The notes below the pieces were generated by a model that worked only from the letters and a program-made list of their open reading frames with translations, was not told where the DNA came from and searched no databases. Source: Allium sativum (taxonomy: Eukaryota > Streptophyta > Magnoliopsida > Asparagales > Amaryllidaceae). Taken from it: DNA of 64,000 nt. Of this stretch, positions 1 through 11,086 are shown in pieces (the stretch's first letter is position 1; every line of letters starts with the position of its first letter). The translations under genes were made by a program, and so were the position numbers. The stretch spans positions 305,279,456 through 305,343,455 of the forward strand of contig CM060922.1 in NCBI GenBank assembly GCA_030737875.1, written 5' to 3'.

Positions 1-69
1 GGCCGCTGGTCAACCGCCGTTGGAGGCCGTTGAAACACTCCGTTGCAATACTATTCAATTCTAGTAGTG
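1..69 (+). mobile_element. 3' terminus of a CACTA-like DNA transposon (partial)
   Basis: The stretch ends at 59-69 in TTCTAGTAGTG, the reverse complement of the CACTACTAGAA start typical of plant CACTA (En/Spm) elements. The preceding bases carry repeated CCGTTG/CCGTTGG words, as expected of subterminal transposase-binding repeats. Only the last 69 bases lie in the window, so the element cannot be traced. The match is short; confidence is moderate to low. Confidence 0.4.
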
Positions 70-273
70 AAAATATTGATAAATAGATGGAATGTATTTG
101 AGAAGTCCATGCGATAATAATATTGATAAATAAATGACACTTATTAGAGAAGTTCCTACATTAAAGTAGAATTAAAAGAAATGAAATCAATAAGAAATGA
201 GATTAGAAGTTAGCTCGGGTCAAATTAAGAAAGTTCCAAAGGAAATTTTGATTGAACGGGCCAAGCTACACTA

Positions 274-276
<3 letters not shown>
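70..276. other. AT-rich spacer with no recognised feature
   Basis: No coding potential or repeat family was recognised. It contains a short imperfect direct repeat (AATATTGATAAATA near 71-85 and again near 118-131). Confidence 0.4.

Positions 277-329
<53 letters not shown>
277..329. repeat. (TA)n microsatellite at the left flank of a MITE
   Basis: An uninterrupted run of alternating T and A abuts the left end of the 330-516 MITE. Short TA tracts also follow that MITE, so the MITE lies inside a microsatellite. Confidence 0.9.
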
Positions 330-332
<3 letters not shown>

Positions 333-516
333 GACCGTTCAGTGGCACCTCAAATAGTGCAGCACCCCTAAATGCCCCCTGATTTCCGCCACATATCTTG
401 TTTCTCTCTCCCTCCACTCATTCTCTCACCTCTCACTCACTTATTATAATATAAATGCTTGGTTTATATAGGGGGCAAATGGGGTACTCATTATTTGGGG
501 TGCCATTGAATGCTCC
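330..516. mobile_element. MITE of about 187 bp inserted in a TA microsatellite
   Basis: Both ends form an imperfect terminal inverted repeat of about 30 bp: the left end carries GTTCAGTGGCACCTCAAATA, and the right end reverse-complemented carries ATTCAATGGCACCCCAAATA. A related copy with the same termini and a matching interior (TCCACTCATTCTCTCACCTC) lies at 24448-24637, also between TA runs. There is no coding capacity. The combination resembles the Micron-type behaviour known from rice, where MITEs insert into TA repeats; placement in that exact family is inference. Confidence 0.8.
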
Positions 517-738
517 TCTATATACACACAAACACACATATATATGTGAATTTTTATTTTAAATTTTATATTTTATTGGATCTTATTGAGTCTATGAAGT
601 CTAATTTGTTTAAAACATTTCCAAACTTGTTTTAAATAATATCATGATTTTATTTATATTATAAGTATTTTGTATTATGAAGTTTGTTCTGATTTAACTT
701 ATATACATGCACCACATATACATACATACTTATGTGTA

Positions 739-783
<45 letters not shown>

Positions 784-798
784 ATTTATATGTGTATG
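517..798. other. AT-rich spacer with TG/TA microsatellite
   Basis: Low-complexity DNA with a compound (TG)n(TA)n(TG)n tract at about 733-785. Any reading frame here is created by the microsatellite. Nothing else was recognised. Confidence 0.6.
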
Positions 799-890
799 TA
801 CTACTAGAAAACATGTTTATTCCGACAGGGGGTACCGATGGTTTCCGACGGCTTTCGATAGGCTGCCGAAAACCGTTGGAAAATATCGAT
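799..890 (+). mobile_element. 5' terminus and subterminal repeats of a CACTA-like transposon
   Basis: TACTACTAGAAAA at 799-811 is one base from the canonical CACTACTAGAAAA start of plant CACTA elements. The next 70 bases are GC-richer and carry the alternating CCGACGG / CCGAAAACCG words typical of subterminal transposase-binding arrays. Transposase relics of the same superfamily lie downstream in the matching orientation (5829-8413). A single element split by the LINE insertion at 1509-5203 is therefore plausible. Confidence 0.5.
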
Positions 891-1495
891 TATACCTAGG
901 CCGAAGCCTTCTTCTTCCCCATTCTGATTTAGTTCCAGGACGAAAAGACAAATTTAAAAACCAACAAATTCGAATTTTCGGCTTCCAATCATAAAATTCT
1001 TCGTCTCAAAATCCCCCGGCTTCAACATCAATGTCTTGAGCACCCAATTTAAGGAATAATATATTATTTTTAATAAAAATCAAGTTTTTACCTAAACCTA
1101 CGTATGATTAAATTGGTAAATTAGGGTTATTTATTGAATGCATTTTGTTGTATTAGCGTTGTAGTAGATTGTAACATCCTCTTATGCGCATATTTCATAC
1201 GACATAGTGAAACAGAAAATCATGTGCATATTTTTTGGTTATTTGTGTGTATGTCCTTAGTTTGTTTATATAATTGTGGTTATTTGTGTATGTGTGCACC
1301 ATCGTATATGTGTGATCGTTGTATTGTGTTAGTTGAAATATGATAAATTGAATGCACGAGTTAAGAATAATATATTGTGCTCGTTTTGACCTATATACAA
1401 AAAAATGCATGAGTTTAAAATCTAATTGAGCTTATTGAAATGACAATAATGCTAAATCATATTTAAGGTGATGTAATACGTCGAACAAATATGGC
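891..1495. other. AT-rich sequence, probably CACTA internal DNA
   Basis: No convincing coding sequence. By position it would be the 5' noncoding region of the CACTA element that begins near 799. Confidence 0.3.
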
Positions 1496-1508
1496 AATAT
1501 TTTTGTAC

Positions 1509-4500
1509 TTTTTTTTAACATAACGGTTGTGTAAAGTGCATCTACACACCCGATTAGATAATATTACTAGTAAAACTATATAAGTCGGTCAACAGGCCTG
1601 ACCGATGGCACAAATAGTACTGATAATGCATGCAGATTGCATGCAAAAGAGTTCGATGTGCATAGCGCAGTTAAGTACATACATAAATAATATACGGACT
1701 AACCAAAATAACTACCAAACTACAAATTGCACCACTATGCACACGAGCCAACAAGAAAGGCTCCAAAACATTAATCCATACTAACGTAAAAACAAGAAAA
1801 AGTTTACCAGATGCATAAGGGTGCGCTGAACATGATGAGCTTACCATGGTCTTGGGAAGTAGCGTCGTTACTGGAAGCCATTAGCGCCGGAGCTACCAAT
1901 AGACTCATCCCAAACAATGGTGATGTCCATGATAGTAGGATTGTATAGCGCTGGTTATGTACTTATCCATAGATGGTAGAGATGAGTAATTCTAAAACAA
2001 AGTTGGTTAACTATGGAAAAGCATTAATTAAAGAAGTGGTTATTGTGCTCATTCCATAATGTCCAAATAAAGGCCGCAAATAAAGTGTCCAAGGAGGGGG
2101 AAGGTGATTTAAACTCCCAATGGTCAAAGTGATGGTTTTGAGGTGGAGGGCAACCAAAAATACTCGTTATAGTTGAAGTCCAAAGGTATAAGCTGATATC
2201 ACAGTCACATTGCAGATGTGGGATGCTTTCATTGTCGAGTTGGCAAAGGATGCAAGTGGGGTTCACATACATACCAATACGGATTAGCTTGTCTTTGGTA
2301 TTAATCCGTCCACGCGCCAGGCTCCACGGAAAGAAACGAACCTTATGCGAAGCCTTGATAATCCATGTCCTAGGGAAGCAGAAGAGCCTACCATGGTAGG
2401 AGATGTAATCATAGCATGGTTTCACAGAGGAAGTTCCCTTTGAACTGAGCTTCCAGTAGATAGTATCGGGGTTTTGGTTCAGGTTTGTGGAGCGAATGAT
2501 ATGTAGCACTTCTTGGATCTCCTGAATGGTTAATGGGTGGAAGTAAGTTGTGGGCATTATAGCTGTCGTGCCTAGATGAGCAGCTTCCGCGACATAGATG
2601 TTAGGATTAAGGCAAATGGAGTATAGGGTGGGATAAAAATGCGATAATCGAAAGTCGTAGTGCCAGGGGTCATGCCAAAGGGAGCAGTTGATGTTCTTCT
2701 GCACCTTAACGGTGAATAGTTGTTTGATACAGGGTAGCGATCTTAGAACTCCACCCCAGAGTGGTGAAGGGCGTGAACGTGGTTCAGTGTAAAGAGTTAA
2801 ATATAGGTCGGTCAATGTAGTAGAGGGCAAGAATGAGGGATTTCAACATGTAGTTGTCAGGGGATAAGCACCGCCAAATCCATTTGGCAAGGAGTGCAAG
2901 GTTGAGCATACGGATGTCTGGGATGCCAAGCCCACCTGCATTCGTATTTAAGCATACTGACTTCTAGCAGACCAGAGATTTTGTCGGGCCTCCATGCCAT
3001 AAGAATGACCTACGAGCCTGGTCAATGTGTTTAATGACCCAACATGGGGGCCTGTGGACTGAAAGCCAGTACAGGGATAGAGCAGACAGAATTGCTTTTA
3101 TCATGACAAGTCGCCCAGCCGAAGAGAGTGAGGAAGCTTTCCAACGGGCGAGTCTCGAGTCCACCTTGGATAAGGGGATACCAATAACTCTGACGGAGCT
3201 TCCCGGGACGGATTGGGACTCTCAGATAAGTTAGCGGGAAGTCCATGAGTTGACAATTGAGCATGCTAGTCGCGTGAGGGCCAAGATGATTTGCATTCTC
3301 CAACATGATAATAGAGCTTTTGACGAAGTTAATAGAAAGGCCTGAAGCTAGCTCAAAGGGGTATAGGAGTAGTTTAAGAAAGTGGAAATTTTGTGGCATT
3401 AGGGTGGTGAAAAGGATGGTATCATCGGCGAATTGAATGTTAGTACAAGCTAGGGTGGGAGGTGAGGTGTTTATGCAGGTCAAGATGTTGCTGTGAAGAG
3501 CTAGATTGACCATCTGGTTGAGGGTATCGGCTACAAGTATAAGGGAAAGGCGGGATAGAGGGTCTCCTTACCGGAGTCCCCTCCTGGATTTGATGAGGAC
3601 TCCGTCAATACCATTGTAGTGGACAAAAGACAGGCTGGAGTTAAGGATGGCTGAGATCCACATGCACCACCGTTTGGAGAAACCTCTAGCAACAAGATCC
3701 TACAGCAGAAAGTCCCAGCTAACCGTGTCAAAAGCCTTACAGAAACCCAGCTTCAGCAGAAGACCATTGGTGTTAGTGCGGTGACAAAAGGAGATGAGTT
3801 CCTGAACAGAGGCAATGCAGTCATGGGTGTTCCTTCCAGAAACAAAGGTGGATCGTTCGGTACCAATAAACGAGGGGATAGAGTTTTGTAGGCGGTTGGC
3901 AATGACTTTGGCGATGAGTTTAAAGGAGCAGTTGAGGAGACTGATAGGTCTAAAGTTATTAGGATGGCATTTCCCTTCGAATTTGGGGAAAAGGATAATC
4001 TTAGCATAGTTGAGCCTATCTATTTGGCTTGGGTCAGAGAAGAAAGCCTCAAAGCGGTCAATAACATCACATTTGATGCAAGCCCGAAGTTGGTGCAGAA
4101 AGTTGGCCCAAAACTATCAGGCCCACAAGCCTTATTGCCATCCATCCCTTTCAGGCCACACAGGATCTCGGTTTCAGTGAAGGGACTATCTATGGGGATA
4201 GGAAATTGGTTGGGGTATAGGAGAGACCAATCAATGGTGGGTGTTTGTGGTGGATGGTTCCCAAGCAAGTTTATGAAAAAAGTGGTGAAGTGGGAGTTGA
4301 TGGCAGAAAGGTCTGATGAATGGAAGCAAATATCCTCGCCATGGATCTCCTCGATCCTTGTTTGGCATCTCCTTCCATTAGCAAAACGGTGGAAAAAGGC
4401 AGTGTTGTTGGTCTTCCACAGCCAGTCATCTGGCTTTGGAGTGTTGCTTCCATCCAACCTCCTCCTAGCGAAGGAGGCGTTGAAGCTCATCATGAAGATC

Positions 4501-5203
4501 ATGAAGACGTTCAGATTCAAAGCTATTGAGAGGGGTGAATTCCTCTTTGACATTGAGAGACAGGATGTCCTCCTGAACCGAGGCTATATGCCTCCAAATG
4601 GAGCTCCAAACGTTGCCCGCCCAAGGCTTGATAAGTCTCCTGAGGCAGCGGAGTTTGTAAACCGGAGTGGCAGAGGGGTTATCCTGGTGAGGGAAAGAGA
4701 CCCATGCAATCTTAATAAAGTCCGTAAACCCTGGCTCATGGAGCCACAACCTCTTGAACCGAAACAGGTGGGTAGGTTATGTTTGGTCGTCGGTGGTTAG
4801 GAGGAGAGGACAGTGGTCAGAGATGATTGAGGCCAGGCCGGACACCTTGGTGAGGGGAAACATGTCTTCCCAGAGAGAGTTGAAGAGGAAGCGGTCAAGT
4901 TTGACCAAAGTTGGGTGCTCCCGGTGGTTTGACCAGGTGAACCTTCTGTTGTTGATAGGAGGGTCAAAGAGGGCGCAGTCTTCAATGAAGGAGTTAAAGT
5001 CGATAGAGTCACAGGTGTTGGAGCCTGTATTTCTTTCCCAAGGACCCCGTGTAACACAATCACCTCGTATAAGTCAAGTTCTGTTATGAGCGACACCCAC
5101 CACTTTACAATCTAAATATAGCTGGCTTTTTTCTCGGCTACAGAGCGGACCGTAAATGTTGGTGAAGAGAAAAGTGGTATTAGAGGGAAGGCGGTGAAGG
5201 AAG
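1509..5203 (-). mobile_element. 5'-truncated L1-type LINE retrotransposon
   Basis: A minus-strand non-LTR retrotransposon. It is bounded by a 13-bp target site duplication: AATATTTTTGTAC at 1496-1508 and AATTTTTTTGTAC at 5204-5216, with one mismatch. Its 3' end (left) terminates in an 8-A tail, read as T at 1509-1516, with a noncoding 3' region of roughly 500 bp. The 5' end (right) is truncated inside the endonuclease domain, so ORF1 and the start of ORF2 are missing. Target duplication, A tail and 5' truncation are the classical products of target-primed reverse transcription. It separates the CACTA 5' end at 799 from the transposase at 5829. Confidence 0.92.
2024..5200 (-). pseudogene. LINE ORF2 relic: endonuclease C-terminus, reverse transcriptase, zf-RVT
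   Basis: Broken into at least eight frame segments, all on the minus strand and in collinear order. Roughly 4800-5200 retains the end of the endonuclease domain, including an NIYGP block and a C-terminal SDH motif. About 4465-4750 is the endonuclease-RT linker. 4020-4553 starts the reverse transcriptase with an NTAFFHRFANGRR block and KACGPDSF at about 4133-4110. The catalytic FADD motif is at 3432-3421. The thumb (RLARWKASSLSSAGRL) is at 2964-3164. The reverse-transcriptase zinc-binding domain (C-x2-C ... H-x-C-x-C) lies near 2130-2450. Frameshifts and stops between blocks make it non-functional. Confidence 0.9.
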
Positions 5204-5216
5204 AATTTTTTTGTAC

Positions 5217-5394
5217 ATGTGAACAGTTAGTAAAACTCTACTTTTTTGGAAAAATGTGCATATCTAATTGACAAATGTCCCTTCGAGAGTTTTTGGCCCC
5301 GTCTGACGAGTGTTGTACATGATGGGTGGTTATACAAATAGTTATTTTTGTCAAAAAACCATTTATATTCATCTGGTACAGTATTTGTTTGATT
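5217..5394. other. Sequence between LINE target duplication and foldback
   Basis: No recognised domain. It may be internal CACTA sequence, judged only from its position between the CACTA end and the transposase relic. Confidence 0.25.
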
Positions 5395-5632
5395 TGTCCC
5401 TGTATTGGACAAGTTATAAACGTAGTAAGCATTTACATTTTGTGTACTATTTTGTCTCAAATGGTTCACAAAATTTTGGTTTAACTTTTCCTTTTTGTTT
5501 CCTACGTACACGCATTTGTGTACAATGCAACGAACAAAAGGTAAATGCTATCAAAATTTTGTTAAATCATTTGAGACGAAATAATACACGAAATGTATAT
5601 CTTACTGTGTTTATAACGGGAAGTAGGATGCT
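5395..5632. repeat. Long foldback hairpin (MITE-like or small-RNA-hairpin-like)
   Basis: Two arms of about 100 bp are imperfect reverse complements around a centre near 5511. The left arm contains GTGTACTATTTTGTCTCAAA (about 5438-5460), and the reverse complement of the right arm reads GTGTATTATTTCGTCTCAAA. Pairing continues to GTTATAAAC on both sides. A transcript would form a nearly continuous hairpin. I could not find clear target duplications, so whether it is a foldback MITE or a local inverted duplication is open. Confidence 0.75.
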
Positions 5633-5828
5633 TGATCATGGAAAAAAGATACAATAAAAAAAATGTGTCATATTTGAAAATATTTTTGAATTTGTGAAAT
5701 TGTTATTTAAATTCAAACATTTTACATGTGCTGTATAATTATGAAAATAAACTTTTTCGAATTTGTATTCTTGATAAGAAATATTAATTTTTGAACTTGT
5801 GACTTAATTTCTTAAATTGGAAAAATGA

Positions 5829-8413
5829 TTGATTAGGATGTATCAAAGAAGAGGACTGAGAGGCTCAATAAAAGAAAAAAATTATAATGGTATAAATGTC
5901 TTTGTTGAGGACGAAGATGAAAATGTTGAAGAACCAAATATTGAAGTCAAAAAAATTTATGATTTACTGGATATTGCTAAGAAACCTATTTGGGATGATT
6001 GTAAAAGAGACGCTCAGCTGTCGGTAATCGTAGAATGCATTGCGATGAAGTCAAAATACAACATCACTGAAGTTGGGTTTACAGCTATTGTACAAGCTGC
6101 AAAAAGATGCATGCCGCCCGATAATTTAATGTCTGAAAATCACTATAAAGTTAAAAAAACTTATTTCATCTTTTGGTTTACATTATCATAAATAGATACA
6201 TGTTTAAATGGCTCCATGTTGTTTTGGAAAGAAGACGTAAACTTTAGAAATGGTAAAATATGTAATCAAGAAAGATAAAAACCAAGAAAAAAGAAGGGAA
6301 AGAAGTTATGTACAAGTATACGCATTAGTAACCCATTATTCCAATGCATCAAAGATTATATGCATGTTCTGTAACTACATCTCATATAAGATGACATAGT
6401 GTGAGATCGGAGGAAGATAGTACGTTGACTCATCCGGCTGATGGAAAGCATGTAAGCATTTTGATAAAACTTATTCTAATTTCACAGCAGAGAGTTGTAT
6501 TGTCAGACTTGGATTATGTACAGATAGTTTTCACCATTTTCTTAATTTGGTGCTAAATATTCATCATGGCTCATTATCATCACAACATCTAATTTACCTC
6601 CATGGATGTGTATGAAAATGCAATATATGTTTCTAACTGTTGTTTTTCCTAGCTCTAACGATCCGACATAATGAATTGATGTTTATTTACAACTGTTGAT
6701 CAAAGAATTAAAAACATTGTGAAACGAAGGAGCAGAAACATATGGTGTTTGACAAAAGAATTTTTTTTCATATGTTTGCTTCTTTGTTATGGACTATATG
6801 TGATTTTCCTACCTATGCAATGCTTTCAGGATGGAGTACTGTCGGTCATCTAGAATATCCATAGATCATGGAAAAAACACAAGCGGTTTCTTTACCATTT
6901 GGTAAGAAAATTTCATGGTTTGACTGTCATTGATGTTTTCTCCATGTAAATCATCCTTTGAAAGGAGACAAGAATTTTTTTTAGCTAATAGTATAAACCA
7001 AACAACCACCAACAATATAGTCAAGCAAAGACATATATGAACTGGTTAACGAGTATCCAAAGATAACATGAAACTGGGGTGCAACTAGAAATTGAAGGCA
7101 AATTATTAACGGCTAAAATTGTCGTCACACCCAAAGATTCTCTAATACTCGAGAATTAGCGTTTCATGTATGGAAATTTAGAAGTGTAGAAAGTAAATAA
7201 CACGGAAATTTATAGTGGTTTGGTCCGTAAGGAACCAACGTCCACTTTGAAGGCGTTTGAGGATTTACCTGACTATTAAGGGTTACAAGTACAAGTCATC
7301 ATCATACAAATATTAGCTAAGAATTTGGGAATCATATTTTGCATACGCAATGTCTTGGGAGAAAAATATATGTTCTTCTTCTTCAAAGAGTTCTAGGCAG
7401 CCAATAATGAGTTCCTATGAACTTTTAGAGCTCTCAAATCAATAAAAATCCGACCCTTGTGAAGAATGAGAAAGGGAACATTTATCGGTAGTTGATTAGG
7501 TGGAAGTAGGTGATATTTGGGGACCATAGCAACAGATTTCACATCCTTGGAAGGCGACATCCCTAATTTCATGTTCCTTCAAAGCACATTAGGAGATTTT
7601 ATATCCTCTCAGGGAGATACGGTAGTTTCGTATCTTGAGGGATACAAAATTCGTATATGGCGGAATACAGTAGTTTCGTATCCCTTGGGCCATAGTAATA
7701 CAAAATATGTATAACACAGATACGAAATTTTGTATCCCAGAGGGATACAGTGAAGAGGAGGAGTTTATGCTTTAGGGGATGTGTAATCTTTGTGAGGATT
7801 GATGAGATTTGAAATCTTCGAATGGCCCACATTTTGTGGATACAAAAAGTATGTTGTGAGGTGTTTTGAGGCCTACGCTCACACGACTGCTTTCGGGCTT
7901 GAATCAATAGCCTTCTGGGGACATTTCGGGCTTCGGTGCCACGCAACGGGCCAAGTCGAGTGGGTGCAGTATTCTTTTGGGAATCGGACCAAAAGGACGG
8001 TTAGCACAAATCGACTAACCATAATTGGTGCAAACAGTCTATTTTTTGGGAGTTGTTGTATTGGAAACATCTTCTACTTTGTAATGACATTGAGGTGATG
8101 TACAATGATAAAAATGTATTTGATAATGTCTTTAACACAGTTTTGAATATCAAAGGGAAGACAAAAGATGACTTGAAATCAAGACATGATAGAGAAGAAT
8201 TATGCAAATTCCTGAGCTTCATATGAAACCAAATGATAGTAAAAAAAACCTAAAGCATGTTATGAATTAAATAATGATCAGGTTAAAGTAGTGTTAAAAT
8301 AGGCGGAAGGGTTAAAATTTCTTGATGGGATTTCATCAAACCTTCGTAGAAGTGTTAACTTGAAAAATGGTAAATTGAAAGAAATGAAAAGCCACGGCTG
8401 TCACATAATGATG
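5829..8413 (+). pseudogene. CACTA TNP2-type transposase relic (Transposase_21)
   Basis: En/Spm-type transposase, which would bind and cut CACTA termini. The first 120 codons (5829-6188) are open and carry YDLLDIAKKPIWDDC and LSVIVECIAMKSKYN, matching the N-terminal part of TNP2 proteins. Collinear but frame-broken blocks follow: HPADGK near 6430, RLGLCTDSFHHF near 6505, GWSTVGHLE ... ISWFDCH at about 6828-6940, and NHPLKGDKN near 6952. After an LTR-like insert (7120-8008) the match resumes with HNWCKQSIFWELLYWK and NVFDN (8019-8135) and ends with NLKNGKLKEMKSHGCH near 8405. Numerous stops and frameshifts make it a pseudogene; introns may explain some gaps. The strand agrees with the CACTA terminus at 799. 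Confidence 0.85.
7120..8008 (-). mobile_element. LTR-like insert in the CACTA transposase, copy 1
   Basis: This block interrupts TNP2 between the PKIT and HNWCKQSIFWEL segments. Its ends are TGTCGTCACACCC on the left and GGTTAGCA(CA) on the right, giving TG...CA boundaries. Flanks AAAAT (7115-7119) and CAAAT (8007-8011, if the end is 8006) could be a decayed 5-bp duplication. A homologous copy at 8589-9507 is followed on its right by a purine-rich tract when read on the minus strand, so minus orientation is inferred. It contains repeated GGATACGAAATTTCGTATCC-like palindromes at about 7610-7750. No coding sequence was found. Confidence 0.55.
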
Positions 8414-8588
8414 TAAATCATCCTTTCGGAGGAGACAAGAAAAACATATTAGCTAATAATGTAGAAACCAGACAACCACCAACAATATAGTCAAGTGAAT
8501 ACGTATATGAACTGACTAAGGATTATCCAAAGATACATGAAACTGGAGTGTAATCAGGAATTGAAGGAAATTTGTTGATGGCTAAAAT
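8411..8588 (+). pseudogene. Second copy of a TNP2 internal segment
   Basis: Repeats the 6943-7119 segment (AATCATCCTTTCGGAGGAGA, then GAACTGACTAAGGATTATCC). It immediately follows the end of the upstream transposase relic at about 8410, so the protein order jumps backwards here. This is the signature of a partial tandem duplication spanning TNP2 plus its LTR-like insert. Confidence 0.75.
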
Positions 8589-9507
8589 TGTCATCACACC
8601 CAAAGATTCTCTAATACTCGAGAATTAGCATTTCGCGTACAAAATTTAGAAGTGCGGAAAGTAAATAACACATAAATTTATAGTGGTTCGGTCCATAAGG
8701 AACCTACATCCACTTTGATGGCGTTTGACGATTTTATTGACTATTAAGGCTTATAAGTACAAGTCATCATCAAACAAATATTAGCTAAGTATTTAGGAGT
8801 CATATTTTGCATATGCAATGTCTTCGGAGAAAAATATGCATTCTTCTTCAAATAGTTCTAGACGGCCAATAAGGAGTTCCTATGACCTTATAGAGCACTA
8901 GAATCAACAAAAATCCAATACTTGTGAAGAATGAGAAAGGGGATATTTATACATAGTGGATTAGGTGCATTTAGGTGGAGATGTGGAGACTACAACAACA
9001 AATTTTGCATCCTTGGAAGGCGACATTTCGAATTTCGCATTCCTTCAAAGTACGTTAGGAGATTTCGTATCCTCCTAGAGGGATACGGTAGTTTTGTATT
9101 TCTTGGGGTTACGAATTCTCGTATCCCAGTAGGGATACGATGTACGTATCCCACGGATACGAAATTTCGTATCCCAGGGGATACAGTGAAGAGGAGAAGT
9201 TTATGCTTCAGAGGATGCAAAGTGGGGATGGATGCGAAGTGGCTTGTGGTTCAAAGAGTAGGGAGTCGAAGTCAGAGGAGATCAAAGTCTTTATGTGGAT
9301 TGATGGGAATCGAAATCTTCAAATGGACCACACTTTGGGGATACGAAAAGTATGTTGTGAGGTATTATGAGGCCTACGCTCGCACGACTTCTTTCAAACT
9401 TGAATCCTTAGAGTTTTGGCGACACTTCGGGATTTGATGCCACTCGGCGGGCCGAGTCGAGTGGGCCTGGTATGCTTTTGGAAACCATACCGAAATGTTG
9501 GTTAACA
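8589..9507 (-). mobile_element. LTR-like insert, copy 2, with adjacent polypurine tract
   Basis: Homologous along its length to 7120-8008, with scattered differences. It starts TGTCATCACACCC and ends GGTTAACA. Beyond its right end the minus strand reads TTTGGAGGGAAAG (about 9508-9520), a plausible polypurine tract that would mark this as the 3' LTR of a minus-strand retrotransposon whose body is largely lost. It contains the same palindromic GGATACGAAATTTCGTATCC motif cluster (9061-9190). Confidence 0.5.
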
Positions 9508-9520
9508 CTTTCCCTCCAAA

Positions 9521-10050
9521 GTACATCTTTCTTTGAGTTGAATTCATCGTCTTTGGAAATTGAAAAGATCTATATGCTGTTTTGTATGCTTGGTCATGAC
9601 CGTTTCATTTAGCGCGTCGAGATTTCCAATTCTCTAGTAGCTTCTTTGAATATCCATTTCCCGTCGAGTCATGAAATTAAACATTAGTCTTCAACTCTCG
9701 TTTACATCGAAATGTAAACGAGTTGTTGCCGACGTAAAGTCTCATATACCCTCACACGTTTTCATATGATTTCGCGCGATGCGATTGCAACTTGAAATAG
9801 ATTATAAATAGTGGATGTGTTATTGGTTTACGACTGCGCGAGATGGATTTCGAAATGATATCGAATTGTGGATTTGACTGCTTGTCGCACATTTTGGAGT
9901 CGTTTATACTTACTAGCGTATGATTCGTCAGCGAATCGAAACGGCGTCGATTGTTGTGCTTTTGAGAATGCACACGCTTGGTTATTACCAGAGTCGTGAG
10001 TCAAAAACTTCTCGAAGTCAAATACTTTATTCTCATCTTTTTATCATTCA
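9521..10050. other. Unassigned sequence right of the LTR-like copy
   Basis: If the minus-strand polypurine tract is real, this could be the 3' end of a retrotransposon internal region, but no motif supports a gene. A short perfect hairpin (CTCGTTTACAT ... ATGTAAACGAG) is visible at 9697-9722. Confidence 0.3.
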
Positions 10051-10069
10051 CTTTTTCTTAGAAAACTCG

Positions 10070-10715
10070 CATCCTGGGAGGGATACGAAATTTCGCATCC
10101 TTTAAGGGATGCGAAATGCTAGATTAGCTTCGGCTCAATTCACCCTCCCCTTGTAAAATCCAAAACTTGACTTCCCCCTCTCTTTTACTTCAACCATTTC
10201 TCGTATCCCCAGAACTCGCGATACATAACAGATCTCAAACAACTTTAGGCGGGATTCGAAACATGCCTTAATTAATTGAATCGAACACGAAATCGATGCT
10301 TGGGAGGGGCGAATTTGAATTACTTTCGGGTCAAATTTGAAGTTCGATATCTAGAGGGAGTTCGGGGGAGATAGAATGGAGCAAAGGAGAGTGGAGGAGG
10401 AAGTAGGTGGTTGCGAAGAGGGATGAGGGAGTAGAAACCTGTCGGGGAGCGGTTCGCATCGCATCGCATCCCTAAAGATGCGAGATTCAGCATCAGAATG
10501 GATGCGAATTTTTGCATCCAAGGGACGCGGTATTTCACATCATAAGGGATGCGAGTTCTTGCTCCTTGGAGGGATGCGAAGCGAATCAGGCCTGGGGTGG
10601 CATAGTGAGAGAGATGCGAATTTTTGAGGAGCATGGGATGCGAGTTTTCAAGGAGCATGGAGTACAAATTTGTCGTGACCTAGGGATGCGAAATTTTGAA
10701 TCCCTGGGACTTGGG
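10070..10715. repeat. Cluster of GGATGCGAA / TTCGCATCC palindromic repeats
   Basis: The word GGATGCGA or its complement TCGCATCC recurs more than ten times (for example near 10095, 10110, 10450, 10500, 10547, 10573, 10615, 10638, 10684). Copies are often paired head to head as GGATGCGAAATTTCGCATCC-like palindromes with variable loops. The GGATACGAA variant occurs at 7610-7750 and 9061-9190. Reading frames across it are fragmentary and I attribute no protein. It may be part of a decayed LTR. Confidence 0.6.
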
Positions 10716-11086
10716 TAAATTCAATTCCCGTTTTCGACGCATCTCGTGTCCTTTGTTGAAAATCAGAATCCCAGGGGACCCGTTAATCAGTTTACGTTGT
10801 TTTCACGGTGTTACATGATTGGATTGGACTTAGGTTCGACCAAAGATGATGATTCGGACCTGCATATAGGATTAGAGCACACACTCGAATGATGAACACA
10901 TGAATGAATTACCGAAATTTATATTTGTCTTCCAATTCCAATCATGATGCAGCCGCAATTCGACGCAAATCTGACGATATTGTTGACGATGACCATGGTT
11001 ACAATTGTAAGAACTTATGATCATCATTGTGTCCCAAGTTCTTATAAAATAATCGTATATGAATCTCACTGCACTGCACGTACATT

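Noticed and set aside
707..994. 95-codon plus-strand frame starting in a TG/TA tract
   Set aside because: The first third is microsatellite translation and the rest overlaps the CACTA subterminal repeats; no protein features.
3964..4800. 278-codon plus-strand frame
   Set aside because: Antisense shadow of the LINE reverse transcriptase region, which has clear domain motifs on the minus strand.
9640..9670. Possible CACTA 3' end (TTCTCTAGTAGC near 9651)
   Set aside because: Differs from TTCTAGTAGTG at the critical terminal bases and lacks subterminal repeats, so the 3' end of the CACTA element stays unplaced.
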